In this document: one piece after another, positions 41,527 through 50,114 of the stretch
Numbering within the stretch: the stretch's first letter is position 1
How the letters are laid out: every line of letters begins with the position of its first letter
NCBI GenBank assembly: GCA_002355495.1
Contig: AP017424.1
Coordinates: 5,707,501-5,771,500, forward strand
Direction: 5' to 3'
DNA: 64,000 bases
DNA from: Streptomyces laurentii
GTDB lineage: Bacteria; Actinomycetota; Actinomycetes; Streptomycetales; Streptomycetaceae
Made by a program: the position numbers and the translations under genes
Notes under the pieces: generated by a model
The model's input: only the letters and a program-made list of their open reading frames with translations
Told to the model about the DNA's origin: nothing
The model's database searches: none

Positions 41527-43190
41527 CCCGGACCGCCCCGGGGCGCGGGGGGAACGCGGCGCGGCTCGGGCTGATGCTGCTGCCCGTCGCGTTCTTCGCG
41601 CTGTTCTTCGCCTGGCCCGTCGCCTCCATCGTGGGGCGCGGGCTCCGGCCGGACGGGCAGTGGGCGTTCGGCCGGTTCGGCGAGACGCTGACCCGGCCGG
41701 ACATCCTCGACGTGCTGTGGTTCACGCTGTGGCAGGCCCTCGCCTCCACCGCGCTCACCCTGCTCGTCGCGCTGCCCGGCGCGTATGTGTTCGCGCGCCT
41801 GGAATTTCCCGGCAAGCGGCTGCTGCGCGCCGTCGTCACCGTGCCGTTCGTGCTGCCCACCGTCATGGTGGGTACGGCGTTCCTCGCCCTGGTCGGCCGG
41901 CGCGGGCTGCTCGACGAGCTGTGGGGGCTACGGCTCGACACCGGCGTGTGGGCGATCCTCCTCGCCCATGTCTTCTTCAACTACGCGGTCGTCGTCCGCA
42001 CCGTCGGCGGTCTGTGGGCGCAGCTCGACCCGCGTCAGGAGGAGGCCGCGCGGGTCCTCGGCGCGTCGCGGCTACGGGCCTGGCGGACGGTGACGCTGCC
42101 CGCGCTCGGGCCGGCCGTGGCCTCCGCCGCGGTCATGGTGTTCCTGTTCACCGCGAGCTCGTTCGGCATCGTGCAGATCCTCGGCGGCCCCGCGTACTCC
42201 ACGCTGGAGACCGAGATCTACCGGCAGACCGCCGACCGGCTCCAGCTGTCCACGGCCGCCGTCCTCACCCTCGTGCAGTTCGCGGCGGTCGGCGCGATCC
42301 TCGCCCTGCACGCCCGGACGGTACGGCGCCGGGAGACCGCGCTGAAGCTCGTCCCGGCGGAGCGGACCGCGCGCCGGCCGCGCGGTGCCGGCCAGTGGGC
42401 GCTGCTCGGCGGCGTACTCCTGTCGGTCGCGCTGCTGATCCTCGCCCCGCTCGCCGTCCTCGTCGAGCGTTCCTTCGCCACCCCGGACGGCTACGGGCTC
42501 GACTACTACCGGGCGTTGCAGTCCGTCGACGACAGCGGCACCTTCCTCGTACCGATGACCGACACCCTGGTCAACTCCCTGCGGTACGCGCTCGCCGCCA
42601 CCGCGATCGCCGTCGTCATCGGCGGCCTCGCCGCCGCCGCGCTCACCCGGCGCGGATCCGGGCGGCTCGTGCGCGGCTTCGACGCGCTGCTGATGCTGCC
42701 GCTCGGGGTGTCCGCCGTCACCGTCGGCTTCGGCTTCCTCATCACCCTCGACGAACCGCCGCTGGACCTGCGCGCCAGCTGGATCCTGGTGCCGCTCGCG
42801 CAGGCCCTGGTCGGGGTCCCCTTCGTCGTACGGATCATGCTGCCGGTGCTGCGGGCCGTGGACGACCGGCTGCGGGAGGCCGCCGCCGTGCTCGGGGCGT
42901 CGCCGTGGCGGGCCTGGCGCGAGGTCGACCTGCCGCTGGTGCGGCGGGCGCTGCTCATCGCCGCCGGGTTCGCCTTCGCCGTGTCCCTCGGCGAGTTCGG
43001 CGCGACGGTGTTCATCGCCCGCCCCGACAACCCGACCCTGCCGGTCGCCGTCGCCCGGCTGCTCGGCCGGCCCGGCGACCTCAACTACGGCCAGGCCATG
43101 GCCCTTTCGACGATCCTGATGGTGGTGTGCGCGGTGTCCCTGCTGCTGCTCGAACGGCTGCGCACCGACCGGACGACGGGGGAGTTCTGA
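41523..43190 (+). CDS. thiP: Thiamine ABC transporter permease
   Basis: A 555-residue permease made of two fused membrane halves, each with a coupling EAA loop: EEAARVLGASRLRAWRTVTLPALGPA and REAAAVLGASPWRAWREVDLPLVRRA. About 12 helices. GTG 41523 overlaps the thiB stop (GTGA) and its own stop overlaps thiQ. It works with ThiB outside and ThiQ inside the cell. Confidence 0.94.
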   Translation: MTRTAPGRGGNAARLGLMLLPVAFFALFFAWPVASIVGRGLRPDGQWAFGRFGETLTRPDILDVLWFTLWQALASTALTLLVALPGAYVFARLEFPGKRLLRAVVTVPFVLPTVMVGTAFLALVGRRGLLDELWGLRLDTGVWAILLAHVFFNYAVVVRTVGGLWAQLDPRQEEAARVLGASRLRAWRTVTLPALGPAVASAAVMVFLFTASSFGIVQILGGPAYSTLETEIYRQTADRLQLSTAAVLTLVQFAAVGAILALHARTVRRRETALKLVPAERTARRPRGAGQWALLGGVLLSVALLILAPLAVLVERSFATPDGYGLDYYRALQSVDDSGTFLVPMTDTLVNSLRYALAATAIAVVIGGLAAAALTRRGSGRLVRGFDALLMLPLGVSAVTVGFGFLITLDEPPLDLRASWILVPLAQALVGVPFVVRIMLPVLRAVDDRLREAAAVLGASPWRAWREVDLPLVRRALLIAAGFAFAVSLGEFGATVFIARPDNPTLPVAVARLLGRPGDLNYGQAMALSTILMVVCAVSLLLLERLRTDRTTGEF

Positions 43191-44218
43191 TGCTGACGCT
43201 CACCGGCGCGACGGTACGGTTCGCGGGCCGTGCCGTCCTCGACGCCGTCGACCTGGACGTCGCCGAGCACGAGATCGTGTGCGTGCTCGGACCCAGCGGC
43301 AGCGGCAAGTCCACGCTGCTGCGGGCCGTCGCCGGACTCCAGCCGCTCGACGGCGGACGGGTCCTGCTCGGCGGCGCCGACCAGGCGGCGGTGCCCGTGC
43401 ACCGGCGCGGCGTCGGCCTCATGTTCCAGGACCACCAGCTCTTCCCGCAGCGCGACGTCGCCGGCAATGTCGCCTTCGGGCTGCGCATGCACGGGGCTCC
43501 GAAGAGCGAACAGACCGCGCGGGTCGAGGAGTTGCTCGACCTCGTCGGCCTGCCCGGCGCCGGACGACGTGCCGTGTCCGCGCTGTCCGGCGGCGAACAG
43601 CAGCGTGTCGCCCTCGCCCGCGCCCTCGCGCCCCGCCCTCGACTGCTCATGCTCGACGAGCCCCTCGGCCAGCTCGACCGCGGCCTGCGTGAGCGGCTCG
43701 TCGTCGAACTGCGGCGGCTCTTCGGGACGTTGGGGACGACCGTGCTCGCCGTCACCCATGACCAGGGCGAGGCGTTCGCGCTCGCCGACCGGATCGTCGT
43801 CATGCGCGACGGGCGGATCGCCCAGTCCGGCACACCGCTCGACGTGTGGCAGGCGCCCGCGGACGCGTTCGTCGCCCGCTTCCTCGGCTTCGACAACATC
43901 GTCCCCGCCACCGTCGCCGGTGCCGCGGCCACCACCGTCTGGGGCAAGATCCCCGTCCCCGACGGCGCTCCGCAGGGCGAGCGCTCCCTCCTCGTCCGCC
44001 CCGCCGGCGTCCGTCTCGCCCCGTCCGGCGACGGTCTCGCCTGCCGGGTCACCGCCCGCACCTTCCGCGGCACCCGCGTCACCGTCACCCTCCAGCCCGC
44101 CGAAGGGCCCTTTCTGGAGGCCGAGTTCGGCCTGCGGGAGGCGCCGGAGGGCGGCGCGGAGGTGGACGTGGTGTTCGAGGCGGAGGACGTGGTCGTGCTC
44201 GGCCCCTCCGATACGTAG
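43190..44218 (+). CDS. thiQ: Thiamine ABC transporter ATP-binding protein
   Basis: A 342-residue ATPase with Walker A GPSGSGKS, Q-loop LMFQDHQLFPQ, signature LSGGEQQR, Walker B LLMLDEPLGQLD and switch His in VTHDQ. The roughly 110-residue C-terminal TOBE-like domain (LLVRPAGVRLAPSGDG to VVVLGPSDT) makes it longer than the E. coli ThiQ and more like PotA/AfuC types; thiamine specificity is inferred from the riboswitch and operon. ATG 43190 overlaps the thiP stop. Confidence 0.93.
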   Translation: MLTLTGATVRFAGRAVLDAVDLDVAEHEIVCVLGPSGSGKSTLLRAVAGLQPLDGGRVLLGGADQAAVPVHRRGVGLMFQDHQLFPQRDVAGNVAFGLRMHGAPKSEQTARVEELLDLVGLPGAGRRAVSALSGGEQQRVALARALAPRPRLLMLDEPLGQLDRGLRERLVVELRRLFGTLGTTVLAVTHDQGEAFALADRIVVMRDGRIAQSGTPLDVWQAPADAFVARFLGFDNIVPATVAGAAATTVWGKIPVPDGAPQGERSLLVRPAGVRLAPSGDGLACRVTARTFRGTRVTVTLQPAEGPFLEAEFGLREAPEGGAEVDVVFEAEDVVVLGPSDT

Positions 44219-44294
44219 CGGCCCCGGTTCGCGGGGCGGGGACACCGCCGTACGGGGCGGGGACTCCGACCGTTCCCGAGGCACCGGAGGGAAC

Positions 44295-45290
44295 TCACAG
44301 CGGTACGTGGTCCACCCACACCCGGTCGTACAGCGCCCGCAGCCACGGCCGGCGGACCGCCGGCATCCGGGCCAGCGTCCGCAGGAACACGGCCCGGTCG
44401 GGGGAGACGGTCCCCGTGGGGTGGTCGGGCAGCGGATAGTCGTCGCGCAGCACCCCGGCCGGCAGCGTGCCCGACGCGGGGAGAGGGGACGTCTCCCCGG
44501 GCAGCGCGAGACAGGCCCAGATGCCGTCGGGCAGTGGGACGGGGATCGCGGTGCCGGCGTCGGGTGCGCTGTACGGGACGAACGCGATGTCAGGGTCCCC
44601 GTCGCCCACCAGTCCCACACGGCGCGCCGGCCCGTCCGCCGGGAGCAGCCGGCCGAGTGCCCGCGCGACCATCAGGTCGGCGTAGCCGCCCGGCAGTTCG
44701 AGCCGGTCGCCGCCCGAGGCCGCGAGCAGATGGGCGAGCGCCGCGCCCGCGGCCGCCGACCAGCGGTCGTGCCGGCCGCCGGCCGGGGTGTCCGGCGGGG
44801 CCGGCGTGAACACCGGGGCCGGGACGGGCAGGCCGGTCGGCACCCGGCGTACCGCGTCCGGCTCCATCCACACCGCCTGCCATATGCCGCAGTCGTCCTC
44901 CCGGGACGCCACCAGGAGCCCGCACGCGGCGCACGCCATGTTCGGCCGCTCCCCGGCGCACATGCCCAGGCAGGCATCGCCGGAGTGCTCGGGGATCAGT
45001 ACCGTGCCGCGGGTGTCGCCCGGCGCGGTCACGATCCGCCCCGCCCGGCCGAAGGACACGGGCCAGACCGGCGCGAACAGCCCCCGGGCCGCCGCCTCCG
45101 CCTCCCCGACGGCCTCCCACTTCCGGTACGGAGGGCCCGACGGCACCGGATCCACCGCGTACGTCCCCGGCTCCATCAGCGGCGGCATCGGGACGTGCCC
45201 GTAGCGGCCGTGGGCCTCCGGCGGAAGCGGGACCCGCGCCACCGGGGCCGTCAGGGCCGCCCCACACCCCGTACACACGAAGACATCCAT
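44295..45290 (-). CDS. Conserved hypothetical protein with N-terminal zinc ribbon
   Basis: A 331-residue protein I do not recognise by function. It begins MDVFVCTGCGAALTAPVARV, a CxxC pair, and has a second Cys cluster near residue 110 (CLGMCAGERPNMACAACGLL); together these could bind zinc. The body is rich in Pro, Ala and Trp with no membrane segment (e.g. DDCGIWQAVWMEPDAVRRVP). Conserved relatives occur in Streptomyces as far as I recall. The ATG at 45290 lies 53 bases past the point where the decayed LOG-family gene ends. Confidence 0.75.
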   Translation of the reverse strand: MDVFVCTGCGAALTAPVARVPLPPEAHGRYGHVPMPPLMEPGTYAVDPVPSGPPYRKWEAVGEAEAAARGLFAPVWPVSFGRAGRIVTAPGDTRGTVLIPEHSGDACLGMCAGERPNMACAACGLLVASREDDCGIWQAVWMEPDAVRRVPTGLPVPAPVFTPAPPDTPAGGRHDRWSAAAGAALAHLLAASGGDRLELPGGYADLMVARALGRLLPADGPARRVGLVGDGDPDIAFVPYSAPDAGTAIPVPLPDGIWACLALPGETSPLPASGTLPAGVLRDDYPLPDHPTGTVSPDRAVFLRTLARMPAVRRPWLRALYDRVWVDHVPL

Positions 45291-45343
45291 CGCCGTGGAT
45301 TCTGCCCCGGGCCGGCCCGGCGGCGCGCGCGGATTTTCCGCTC

Positions 45344-45831
45344 ATTCGGCGTCGCGTCGTCGAAGATCTCCTGCACGGTGCCGGCCGCGCCCGGCAGGAA
45401 GACGACCCCCGCCGTGGAGCGCGCCGGCAGGCCGTCCTCGCGGATCGCGTTGGCGAAGTACTTGGCCACCTGGGACGCGAAGGCGTTCGGCGGCTCGCGG
45501 CCGTAGAACCAGGTCGGGATGCCCACCGAGTGGCCGCCGCGCGGCCACCGTGCCCGGACCTCGAACGCCGCGCGCCCAGTCCGTCACCGACGGCGTGAAC
45601 GACGGCGCGGCGGAGCGGACGTCCAGCGCCTCGTCCAGCACCCCGTCCTCGAACGGCACGGTGTGCGCGCCCAGGTTCGCCGCGTCGTACAGCTCGTCCG
45701 GCCCGTACAGCCGGGCGCGGTACGGGTCGAACGGCAGATGCGGCACCGGCGGGAACACCAGCGCACCGTCCGCGCGGACCTTGGCGGCGGCCTCGGGCCG
45801 CAGGGCGCAGCCGAGGAGGACGGCATCGGTG
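45344..45831 (-). pseudogene. Remnant of a LOG-family (lysine decarboxylase-like) Rossmann protein
   Basis: Fragments of one Streptomyces protein appear in order on the minus strand: DAVLLGCALRPEAAAKVRAD, GALVFPPVPHLPFDPYRARL, then AANLGAHTVPFEDGVLDEAL, SFTPSVTDWAR, and after a frame change VGIPTWFYGREPPNAFASQV and VFLPGAAGTVQEIFDDATPN. The N-terminus is lost (in-frame TGA at the start), about 100 residues holding the GGGPGAMEA motif are deleted near 45685, two bases are missing in a GC run near 45568-45576, and the 3' third is gone. No functional product is possible. Confidence 0.8.
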
Positions 45832-45832
45832 G

Positions 45833-45867
45833 TGGGGACGGGGACGCGGGCGGGGGCGGGGGCGGGT
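45833..45867 (+). repeat. G-run tract upstream of the LOG remnant
   Basis: Consecutive G runs of three to five separated by one to three bases (GGGGACGGGGACGCGGGC and on). It meets the simple G-quadruplex pattern. It lies between the permease stop and the pseudogene. Confidence 0.7.
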
Positions 45868-45912
45868 CATGGGGCCACGAGAGGAGGGGGCCGGCGACGA
45901 GGGGGCGAAGGG

Positions 45913-47001
45913 TTACTTCTGGAGGGGGATCGCCGCCAGTGTTCCCACCAGCCAGGTCAGCGGCACGAACACCGCGATCAGGGCCCCCGCCCGCAGCAGT
46001 GCCGTCGTGCGGAGGATCGTGGGCGGGGCGCCGAGTCGGTGGAGGGCGGCGGTGGTCCGGGCGCGGGACTGGCGGGCTTCGAGGGCCGCGGTCAGCAGGG
46101 TCGCCGTGGTGCAGCCGACGACCACGAGCGCGCCCAGCCAGGTGAGCGGGCCGAACGCCGCCCCGCCGTAGTACGTGGCCGCCGCGACCCCGGCCGAGCC
46201 GACCGCGGCCAGGATGCCGAGGGGGCGGCCGAGGCGGCGGGACTCGGTCATCAGGACGCGGCCGGCGAGCAGCCGTACCGCACCCGGGCGGGCCGTCTGG
46301 AGCAGGCGGCCGCAGGCGTACGTGAGGGACGGGCCGATCATGGCCAGGCCGATCGCGGTGAGGAACCAGCCGGCGAACAGCCCGCCGCCGTCGCCGCGTG
46401 CCGCGTACGTCTCCACGGCGAGGCCCCCGGTGAGCAGGGCCACGCCCCAGGGCATTCCGGCCGTGGGGGAGCGGTCGGGGGCGGGTTCCGGGCGGCCCGG
46501 GCGCAGGGCGAGGCCGGCCGCCGTCGCCGCGGCGACCGGGACGAGGGCGAGCAGGGTGAGCGCGCCGGCCAGCGGGAGGGGCCGGTCGGCGGCGAGCAGG
46601 TCGGCGGCGGCGCCGTCGAAGGGGAGTCCGGTGATGTCGCCGCGCAGGTGGAGGTAGAAGAGGAGGGCCAGGAGGGAGCCGAGGGCGCAGGCGACGGCCG
46701 TGGAGGCGGCGGCGATCACGGTGAGCCGGCCGGGGCCGAGGCCGACCGCGGACAGGCCGGGCCGGGGCCGGGTGCTCGGGTCCGTCCGGGCGACGGCCAC
46801 CGCGAACTGCACGGTGGCGACGAGCGGCGGCAGGCACCACAGCAGGCGCAGCGCGGCGTCGGAGGACCGGGCGGGGTGGCCGGCCGCGTAGCCGAGGGCG
46901 CACAGCAGGAGGAAGCCGACGCCGGCGGCGGCCGTGGCGACCAGCAGGCGGCGGAGCTGGACGAGCGGGTGGGACCCGGTGACTAGACGGAGAGCGAGCA
47001 C
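45913..47001 (-). CDS. ABC transporter permease-like membrane protein
   Basis: A 362-residue membrane protein with about eight to ten hydrophobic segments (e.g. LLVATAAAGVGFLLLCALGY, AASTAVACALGSLLALLFYL, LTWLGALVVVGCTTATLLTA). Layout and context suggest the FtsX/MacB-like permease class, but the match is weak. The GTG at 47001 overlaps the end of the ATPase gene by 19 bases, so they are coupled. Substrate unknown. Confidence 0.7.
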   Translation of the reverse strand: MLALRLVTGSHPLVQLRRLLVATAAAGVGFLLLCALGYAAGHPARSSDAALRLLWCLPPLVATVQFAVAVARTDPSTRPRPGLSAVGLGPGRLTVIAAASTAVACALGSLLALLFYLHLRGDITGLPFDGAAADLLAADRPLPLAGALTLLALVPVAAATAAGLALRPGRPEPAPDRSPTAGMPWGVALLTGGLAVETYAARGDGGGLFAGWFLTAIGLAMIGPSLTYACGRLLQTARPGAVRLLAGRVLMTESRRLGRPLGILAAVGSAGVAAATYYGGAAFGPLTWLGALVVVGCTTATLLTAALEARQSRARTTAALHRLGAPPTILRTTALLRAGALIAVFVPLTWLVGTLAAIPLQK

Positions 47002-47732
47002 GCCGTGACGCCCTCCGCCCCGGTGGCCGGCGTGGTGGTGCCGACGCGCCGTCCGTCGCGGAGCGCGATCGTCCGGTCGGCGAGGGCGGCGACGCCGAGG
47101 TCGTGGGTCGCCAGGAGCACGGTGATGCCGTGCGAGCGGGCCGCGGCGGTGAGGGTGCGCAGCACCTGTGCGGCGTCGGCGCTGTGGAGGGTGGCGGTCG
47201 GTTCGTCCGCGAACAGCACGGCGGGGCTGGTGATCAGGGCCCGGGCGGTGGCGATCCGCTGGCGCTCCGCGCGCGTGAGGGAGGCGGGGCGGGTGCGGGC
47301 GCAGGTGCCGATGTCGAGGCGCTCCAGCCATTCGGCGGCGGCGGTCTTGGCGGCGCGGCGGGAGGTGCCGCGCAGCAGCAGCGGCAGGGCGGTGTTCTCC
47401 CAGGCGGTGAGTTCGGGGACCAGGTCGGGCTCGGGGTCGATCCAGCCGAAGCGGTCGCGGCGGAGCCGTTCGCGCTGGGCGCGGTTCATGGTGTGCACGG
47501 GCGCGCTGTTGAACCAGACCTCGCCCTCCTGGGTGACGGTCTGTCCGGACAGACAGCGCAGCAGGGTGGTCTTGCCGCTGCCGCGGGGGCCGACGACGGC
47601 GAGGATCTCGCCTTCGCGTACGCCGACGTTGATCCCGGTGAGCACGTCGGCGGCGCTCGCGCGGCCGCCCAGGCTGCAGCGCAGGGAACGCGCCCAGAGC
47701 ACGTCGTTGTCCGGTGGGGCCATCTCGTGCAC
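46983..47732 (-). CDS. ABC transporter ATP-binding protein with atypical signature
   Basis: A 249-residue ATPase of the LolD/MacB-like group. Walker A is GPRGSGKT, Walker B AVLFADEPTATLH, the D-loop and switch His follow (LLATHDL). Two key motifs are unusual: the Q-loop region reads WIDPEPDLVPELTAWENTAL without the usual Gln, and the signature is LTRAERQR in place of LSGGQ. Such changes often mean one degenerate ATP site. The start is ATG 47732 or 47723. It forms an operon with the overlapping permease gene. Confidence 0.82.
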   Translation of the reverse strand: MHEMAPPDNDVLWARSLRCSLGGRASAADVLTGINVGVREGEILAVVGPRGSGKTTLLRCLSGQTVTQEGEVWFNSAPVHTMNRAQRERLRRDRFGWIDPEPDLVPELTAWENTALPLLLRGTSRRAAKTAAAEWLERLDIGTCARTRPASLTRAERQRIATARALITSPAVLFADEPTATLHSADAAQVLRTLTAAARSHGITVLLATHDLGVAALADRTIALRDGRRVGTTTPATGAEGVTACSLSV

Positions 47733-48042
47733 ACCTCGATGTCGGAGCCGGTCGGTGGTGTCCCCCCAGTCGGGGGAACGACCGGGCGGGCCGGTCGGTC
47801 ACTGGGGCGCTCGCGGGGTGTCGTGCCGGTCAGGCCGGATCGGGGAGCGGGGCCGGAGGGCCGGGGCGTCGCGCGCCCGGCGTGATCGGTACGCCACCCG
47901 TCGAGGGCACCGCTTCGCACCGTAGGGACTCGGGGCGGGCGGTACGCGCGCACGCGGCCCGGACGCGCCGTCATCCACTCGGATGGCGGCAGGTCCGGGC
48001 CGGGGTGACACGCCGTGAGGGCGGCGTGGCGCGCGTCGAGAC
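47733..48042. other. Intergenic region between ABC operon and aminotransferase
   Basis: 310 bases with no credible gene. It holds two small hairpins, TCCCCC/GGGGGA at 47761-47777 and CATCC/GGATG near 47975, the second possibly ending the aminotransferase transcript, and otherwise irregular GC-rich sequence that should contain the promoter of the ABC operon. Confidence 0.5.
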
Positions 48043-49413
48043 TTACAGCTTCGTCCAGGCCTCGGTGAGGGTGGCGCGGAGGATCTGCTCGATCTCGTCG
48101 AACGTGGACTGGTCCGAGATCAGCGGCGGGGCCAGCTGGATGACCGGGTCGCCACGGTCGTCGGCCCGGCAGTACAGGCCGTTCTCGAAGAGGGCCTTGG
48201 AGAGGAAGCCGTACAGGACGCGCTCGGTCTCCTCCTCGTTGAAGGACTCCTTGGTGGCCTTGTCCTTCACGAGCTCGATGCCGTAGAAGAAGCCGTTGCC
48301 GCGGACGTCGCCGACGATCGGCAGGTCGTGCAGCTTCTGCAGCGTGGAGAGGAAGTTGCCCTCGTTGTCGAGGACGTGCTGGTTCAGCTTCTCCCGGTCG
48401 AACAGGTCGAGGTTGGCGAGGCCGACCGCGGCCGAGACCGGGTGGCCGCCGAAGGTGTAGCCGTGCAGGAAGGTGTTGTCGCCCTTGTAGAACGGCTCGG
48501 CGAGCCGGTCGGAGACGATGCACGCGCCGATCGGGGAGTAACCCGAGGTCATGCCCTTCGCGCAGGTGATCATGTCCGGCACGTAGCCGAACTTGTCGCA
48601 GGCGAAGGTGGTGCCGAGGCGGCCGAAGGCGCAGATGACCTCGTCGGAGACGAGCAGCACGTCGTACTTGTCGCAGATCTCGCGGACGCGCTGGAAGTAC
48701 CCGGGCGGCGGCGGGAAGCAGCCGCCGGCGTTCTGCACCGGCTCCAGGAAGACGGCGGCGACGGTGTCGGGACCCTCGAACAGGATCTCCTGCTCGATCT
48801 GGTCGGCGGCCCAGCGGCCGAAGGCCTCCGGGTCGTCGCCGAACAGCGGCGCGCGGTAGATGTTGGTGTTCGGCACCTTGTGCGCGCCGGGGACCAGCGG
48901 CTCGAAGGGGGCCTTCAGGCCGGGCAGGCCGGTGATGGACAGGGCGCCCTGCGGGGTGCCGTGGTAGGCGACCGCGCGGGAGATGACCTTGTACTTGGTG
49001 GGCTTGCCCATCAGCTTGAAGTACTGCTTGGCGAGCTTCCACGCGGTCTCGACGGCCTCGCCGCCACCGGTGGTGAAGAAGACCTTGTTGAGGTCGCCCG
49101 GGGCCTCGTGGGCGAGGCGCTCGGCCAGCTCGATGGCCTTCGGGTGGGCGTACGACCACACCGGGAAGAAGGCGAGCTCCTCGGCCTGCTTGCGCGCGAC
49201 CTCGGCGAGCTCCTTGCGGCCGTGGCCGGCCTGCACCACGAACAGGCCGGCGAGGCCGTCGAGGTACTTCCTGCCCTGGTCGTCGTAGATGTAGGTGCCC
49301 TCACCGCGGACGATGGTGGGGACGGGGTTGTTCTCGTACGACGACATGCGGGTGAAGTGCATCCACAGGTGGTCGTAGGCGGACTTGGAGAGATCGCTGC
49401 GGGAGTTGCTCAC
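48043..49413 (-). CDS. PLP-dependent aminotransferase, probably putrescine/polyamine:pyruvate or related omega-aminotransferase
   Basis: A 456-residue class III aminotransferase. The PLP-binding lysine is in ITCAKGMTSGYSPIGA; other marks are FFTTGGGEAVETAWKLAKQY, SRAVAYHGTPQGALS, LLVSDEVICAFGRLG and FLHGYTFGGHPVSAA. It should move the terminal amino group of putrescine, cadaverine or a similar diamine to a keto acid, giving the aminoaldehyde that the neighbouring aldehyde dehydrogenase oxidises. The GTG at 49413 is 2 bases after the Lrp stop, so regulator and enzyme are one operon; a GTG at 49431 would overlap the regulator. Confidence 0.9.
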   Translation of the reverse strand: MSNSRSDLSKSAYDHLWMHFTRMSSYENNPVPTIVRGEGTYIYDDQGRKYLDGLAGLFVVQAGHGRKELAEVARKQAEELAFFPVWSYAHPKAIELAERLAHEAPGDLNKVFFTTGGGEAVETAWKLAKQYFKLMGKPTKYKVISRAVAYHGTPQGALSITGLPGLKAPFEPLVPGAHKVPNTNIYRAPLFGDDPEAFGRWAADQIEQEILFEGPDTVAAVFLEPVQNAGGCFPPPPGYFQRVREICDKYDVLLVSDEVICAFGRLGTTFACDKFGYVPDMITCAKGMTSGYSPIGACIVSDRLAEPFYKGDNTFLHGYTFGGHPVSAAVGLANLDLFDREKLNQHVLDNEGNFLSTLQKLHDLPIVGDVRGNGFFYGIELVKDKATKESFNEEETERVLYGFLSKALFENGLYCRADDRGDPVIQLAPPLISDQSTFDEIEQILRATLTEAWTKL

Positions 49414-49415
49414 GG

Positions 49416-49922
49416 CTATCGGGTTCCCCACATATAGGTCTGCTTCTTGAGCTTCAGGTAGACGAAGCTCTCGGTGGAGCGCACCCCGGGGAGGGTGCGG
49501 ATGCGTCTGTTGATCACATCCAGAAGGTGGTCGTCGTCCTCGCAGACGATCTCCACCATCAGGTCGAACGAGCCCGCGGTCATCACCACGTACTGGCATT
49601 CGGACATGGCCGTCAGCGCCTCGGCGACCGGATCCAGGTCACCCTCGACGTGGACGCCGACCATCGCCTGTCGCCGGAGGCCCACGGTGAGCGGGTCGGT
49701 GACGGCGACGATCTGCATGACGCCCTGGTCGAGCAGCTTCTGGACGCGCTGTCGCACCGCCGCCTCGGACAGGCCGACGGCCTTGCCGATGGCGGCGTAC
49801 GGACGGCGGCCGTCCTCCTGGAGCTGTTCGATGATCGCCAGGGAGACGGCGTCGATCGTCGGGGACGAACCGGTTCCGGTTCTGGAGTCTGCGCTACGAC
49901 TGGCCACGCCCACACTGTGCAC
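49416..49922 (-). CDS. Lrp/AsnC-family transcriptional regulator
   Basis: A 168-residue regulator with N-terminal helix-turn-helix (IIEQLQEDGRRPYAAIGKAV, GLSEAAVRQRVQKLLDQGVM) and a C-terminal RAM domain (VGVHVEGDLDPVAEALTA, VVMTAGSFDLMVEIVCED) that senses small molecules. The GTG at 49922 has CGAGG a few bases upstream. It is divergent from the aldehyde dehydrogenase and cotranscribed with the aminotransferase, so it is the likely local regulator of polyamine or omega-amino acid breakdown. Confidence 0.9.
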   Translation of the reverse strand: MHSVGVASRSADSRTGTGSSPTIDAVSLAIIEQLQEDGRRPYAAIGKAVGLSEAAVRQRVQKLLDQGVMQIVAVTDPLTVGLRRQAMVGVHVEGDLDPVAEALTAMSECQYVVMTAGSFDLMVEIVCEDDDHLLDVINRRIRTLPGVRSTESFVYLKLKKQTYMWGTR

Positions 49923-50015
49923 CGAACCTCGCCGTCTGGCAACCCCAAAGTGATGAAATCCGTTGTCCTGGGGGCTTGGATGTACTGAATCCGAAGGTGG
50001 CGGGGGTCGGGCCTG

Positions 50016-50043
50016 TTGAAAGCGACAGTGAACCGACTAGGCT
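50016..50043 (+). promoter_or_regulatory. Vegetative promoter of the aldehyde dehydrogenase gene
   Basis: TTGAAA (50016-50021), 16 bases, TAGGCT (50038-50043), a good HrdB-type match in the Lrp/aldehyde dehydrogenase gap. A loose dyad CCCCA (49944) / TGGGG (49969) upstream could be an Lrp site. Confidence 0.6.
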
Positions 50044-50114
50044 GAGGGCTCTCGCCCAACGGGTACCCCGCACGACGGTGTGCGCGGTACGGAACGTGAC
50101 AGGAGGGGTGGCCA

